60,000 nt of DNA, taken from contig NC_088318.1 in NCBI RefSeq assembly GCF_910592395.1, forward strand, positions 11,968,349 through 12,028,348, given 5' to 3'. Numbering within the stretch: position 1 is the first letter of the stretch; the number at the start of each line of letters is the position of its first letter. The translations under genes and the position numbers were made by a program. Below are positions 59,104-60,000 of this stretch, piece by piece. The DNA comes from Lineus longissimus. Lineage: Eukaryota > Nemertea > Pilidiophora > Heteronemertea > Lineidae. The notes under the pieces are model-generated. The model did not search any database, was not told the origin of the DNA, and saw only the letters and a program-made list of their open reading frames with translations.

Positions 59104-60000
59104 AGAATGTGCTGGAGAAGCATCCCCCCAAGGAAATTGAGACATTTAGTTCTGGTTTGGATAAATTCATGTACTATTTCGATGGCCCATGAGTGGGTTC
59201 TTGAAAGTGCTCCTCAAAGCTCAAAACTGAAGTGCCACGGCAAACAATTATGTGCCCAATGATTGCTATATATGTACATTCTTTTCTTGATATCCCAAAT
59301 TATTCTAAAAACTGCATGGAATTTGTTGGAAATATCTAATATTGATCAAACTAGTTTGTGAAAAGTATGATCCTATCACAAAATTGACCTGAAATATTTG
59401 TCGATTTGATTTATTCGTGAAAATGTCACAATTTATATTCATCCCACGTCAGATGAAATCAGTGGCATTTCATGTAAAAAAAATCTCAAATGGAATCTGT
59501 CACTTTGCAAATTATACCCTTTCAAAATGGTTGAAGTATCATGATGCCTTATCAGTAAACTCAGAAAACTGTTTTTTTTCCTGAAGTGGAATGTTTCTGG
59601 TATTGATTTTTTGTGCGATTTCTTGCTACATGTATTATGATAATTGTCGTGTCAGACTTTATTTCCAAAAAACTTTTTACTAACGTGGCATTTGGTCTAA
59701 ATCAGGTGTACACAGGGAAAATTCGTAAAGTGAATTCGGTTTGATCAATACAATTGCCATCGAGCGCCTCAGTCAGTATATCAAAGCGATAATGCATCAT
59801 CAAGTCTTACGCACACAAGTTTTTTATAGGAAGCCTATTGCGGGGCCGTATTGTTCACATGTTCATCAGGGTGGATCAGAGTTATTGATCTGCACCAGAC
59901 TTAAAAACAGGAAATGAGAATGAGCGTTTTCACCATCCGAGAAAATGTACAAAGTAGGCCAGAGCACTGGGTGTGCGAAATCCCCTTTAAGTTTAAATCA
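59104..60000. other. No gene seen
   Basis: AT-rich single-copy sequence to the end of the window without recognisable features. Confidence 0.45.

Noticed and set aside
58754-59140. 128-codon + frame
   Set aside because: It overlaps the complete family A MITE at 58873-59103 and has no recognisable domain.

Overview
This window looks like nuclear DNA of an animal, most likely a marine invertebrate (invertebrate deuterostome or lophotrochozoan; I cannot decide which). By eye it is AT-rich. It has no dense run of long open frames, no operon-like spacing, no rRNA and no convincing intact tRNA. It does have many short inverted-repeat elements, tRNA-derived SINE pieces and several tandem arrays. 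No protein-coding gene can be called with confidence. The longest open frames are by-products of tandem repeats whose period is a multiple of three, or single open stretches without recognisable domains. The simplest reading is a long intron or an intergenic desert.

Two sites on the + strand (gtaagc beginning at 1459 and 16684) have a 3' splice site directly followed by a 5' splice site, the pattern of recursive splicing in long introns. At the second, another 5' splice site lies 39 nt downstream and encloses 13 open codons. If real, these make much of the window intron of a + strand gene. On the - strand, 20091 to 19532 carries paired CCAAT boxes, a TATA-like box and an ATG-started 148-codon frame. 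This is the best candidate for a local promoter, but the protein is unrecognised.

Layout. 0-6 kb: unique sequence with MITE copies. 6.07-6.67 kb: 180-bp higher-order minisatellite. 10.47-10.95 kb: 64-bp array abutting a complete palindromic MITE. 14-17.5 kb: Tc1/mariner-like MITEs, a SINE and the better recursive-splice site. 19-20 kb: promoter-like module. 20.9-23 kb: SINE with a hairpin, then further MITEs. 25.5-26.6 kb: a 103-bp duplication and a 390-bp terminal-inverted-repeat element. 32.4-33.2 kb: degenerate array split by a 357-bp MITE with a clear target duplication. 35.8 kb: 24-bp array. 41.3-41.5 kb: inverted-repeat element packed with CRE-like sites. 43.2-45.7 kb: a 203-bp repeat followed by a 15-unit satellite of 128/111-bp monomers. 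50-55 kb: clusters of homeodomain-type TAATTA cores, possible enhancers. 56.9-57.3 kb: 149/135-bp repeat. 58.9-59.1 kb: another complete palindromic MITE.

The strongest family-level signal is one palindromic MITE family ('family A' here) with about eleven copies or fragments, roughly one per 5-6 kb. No prokaryotic system, CRISPR array or viral gene set is present. All family assignments come from reading only and have not been checked against a database.
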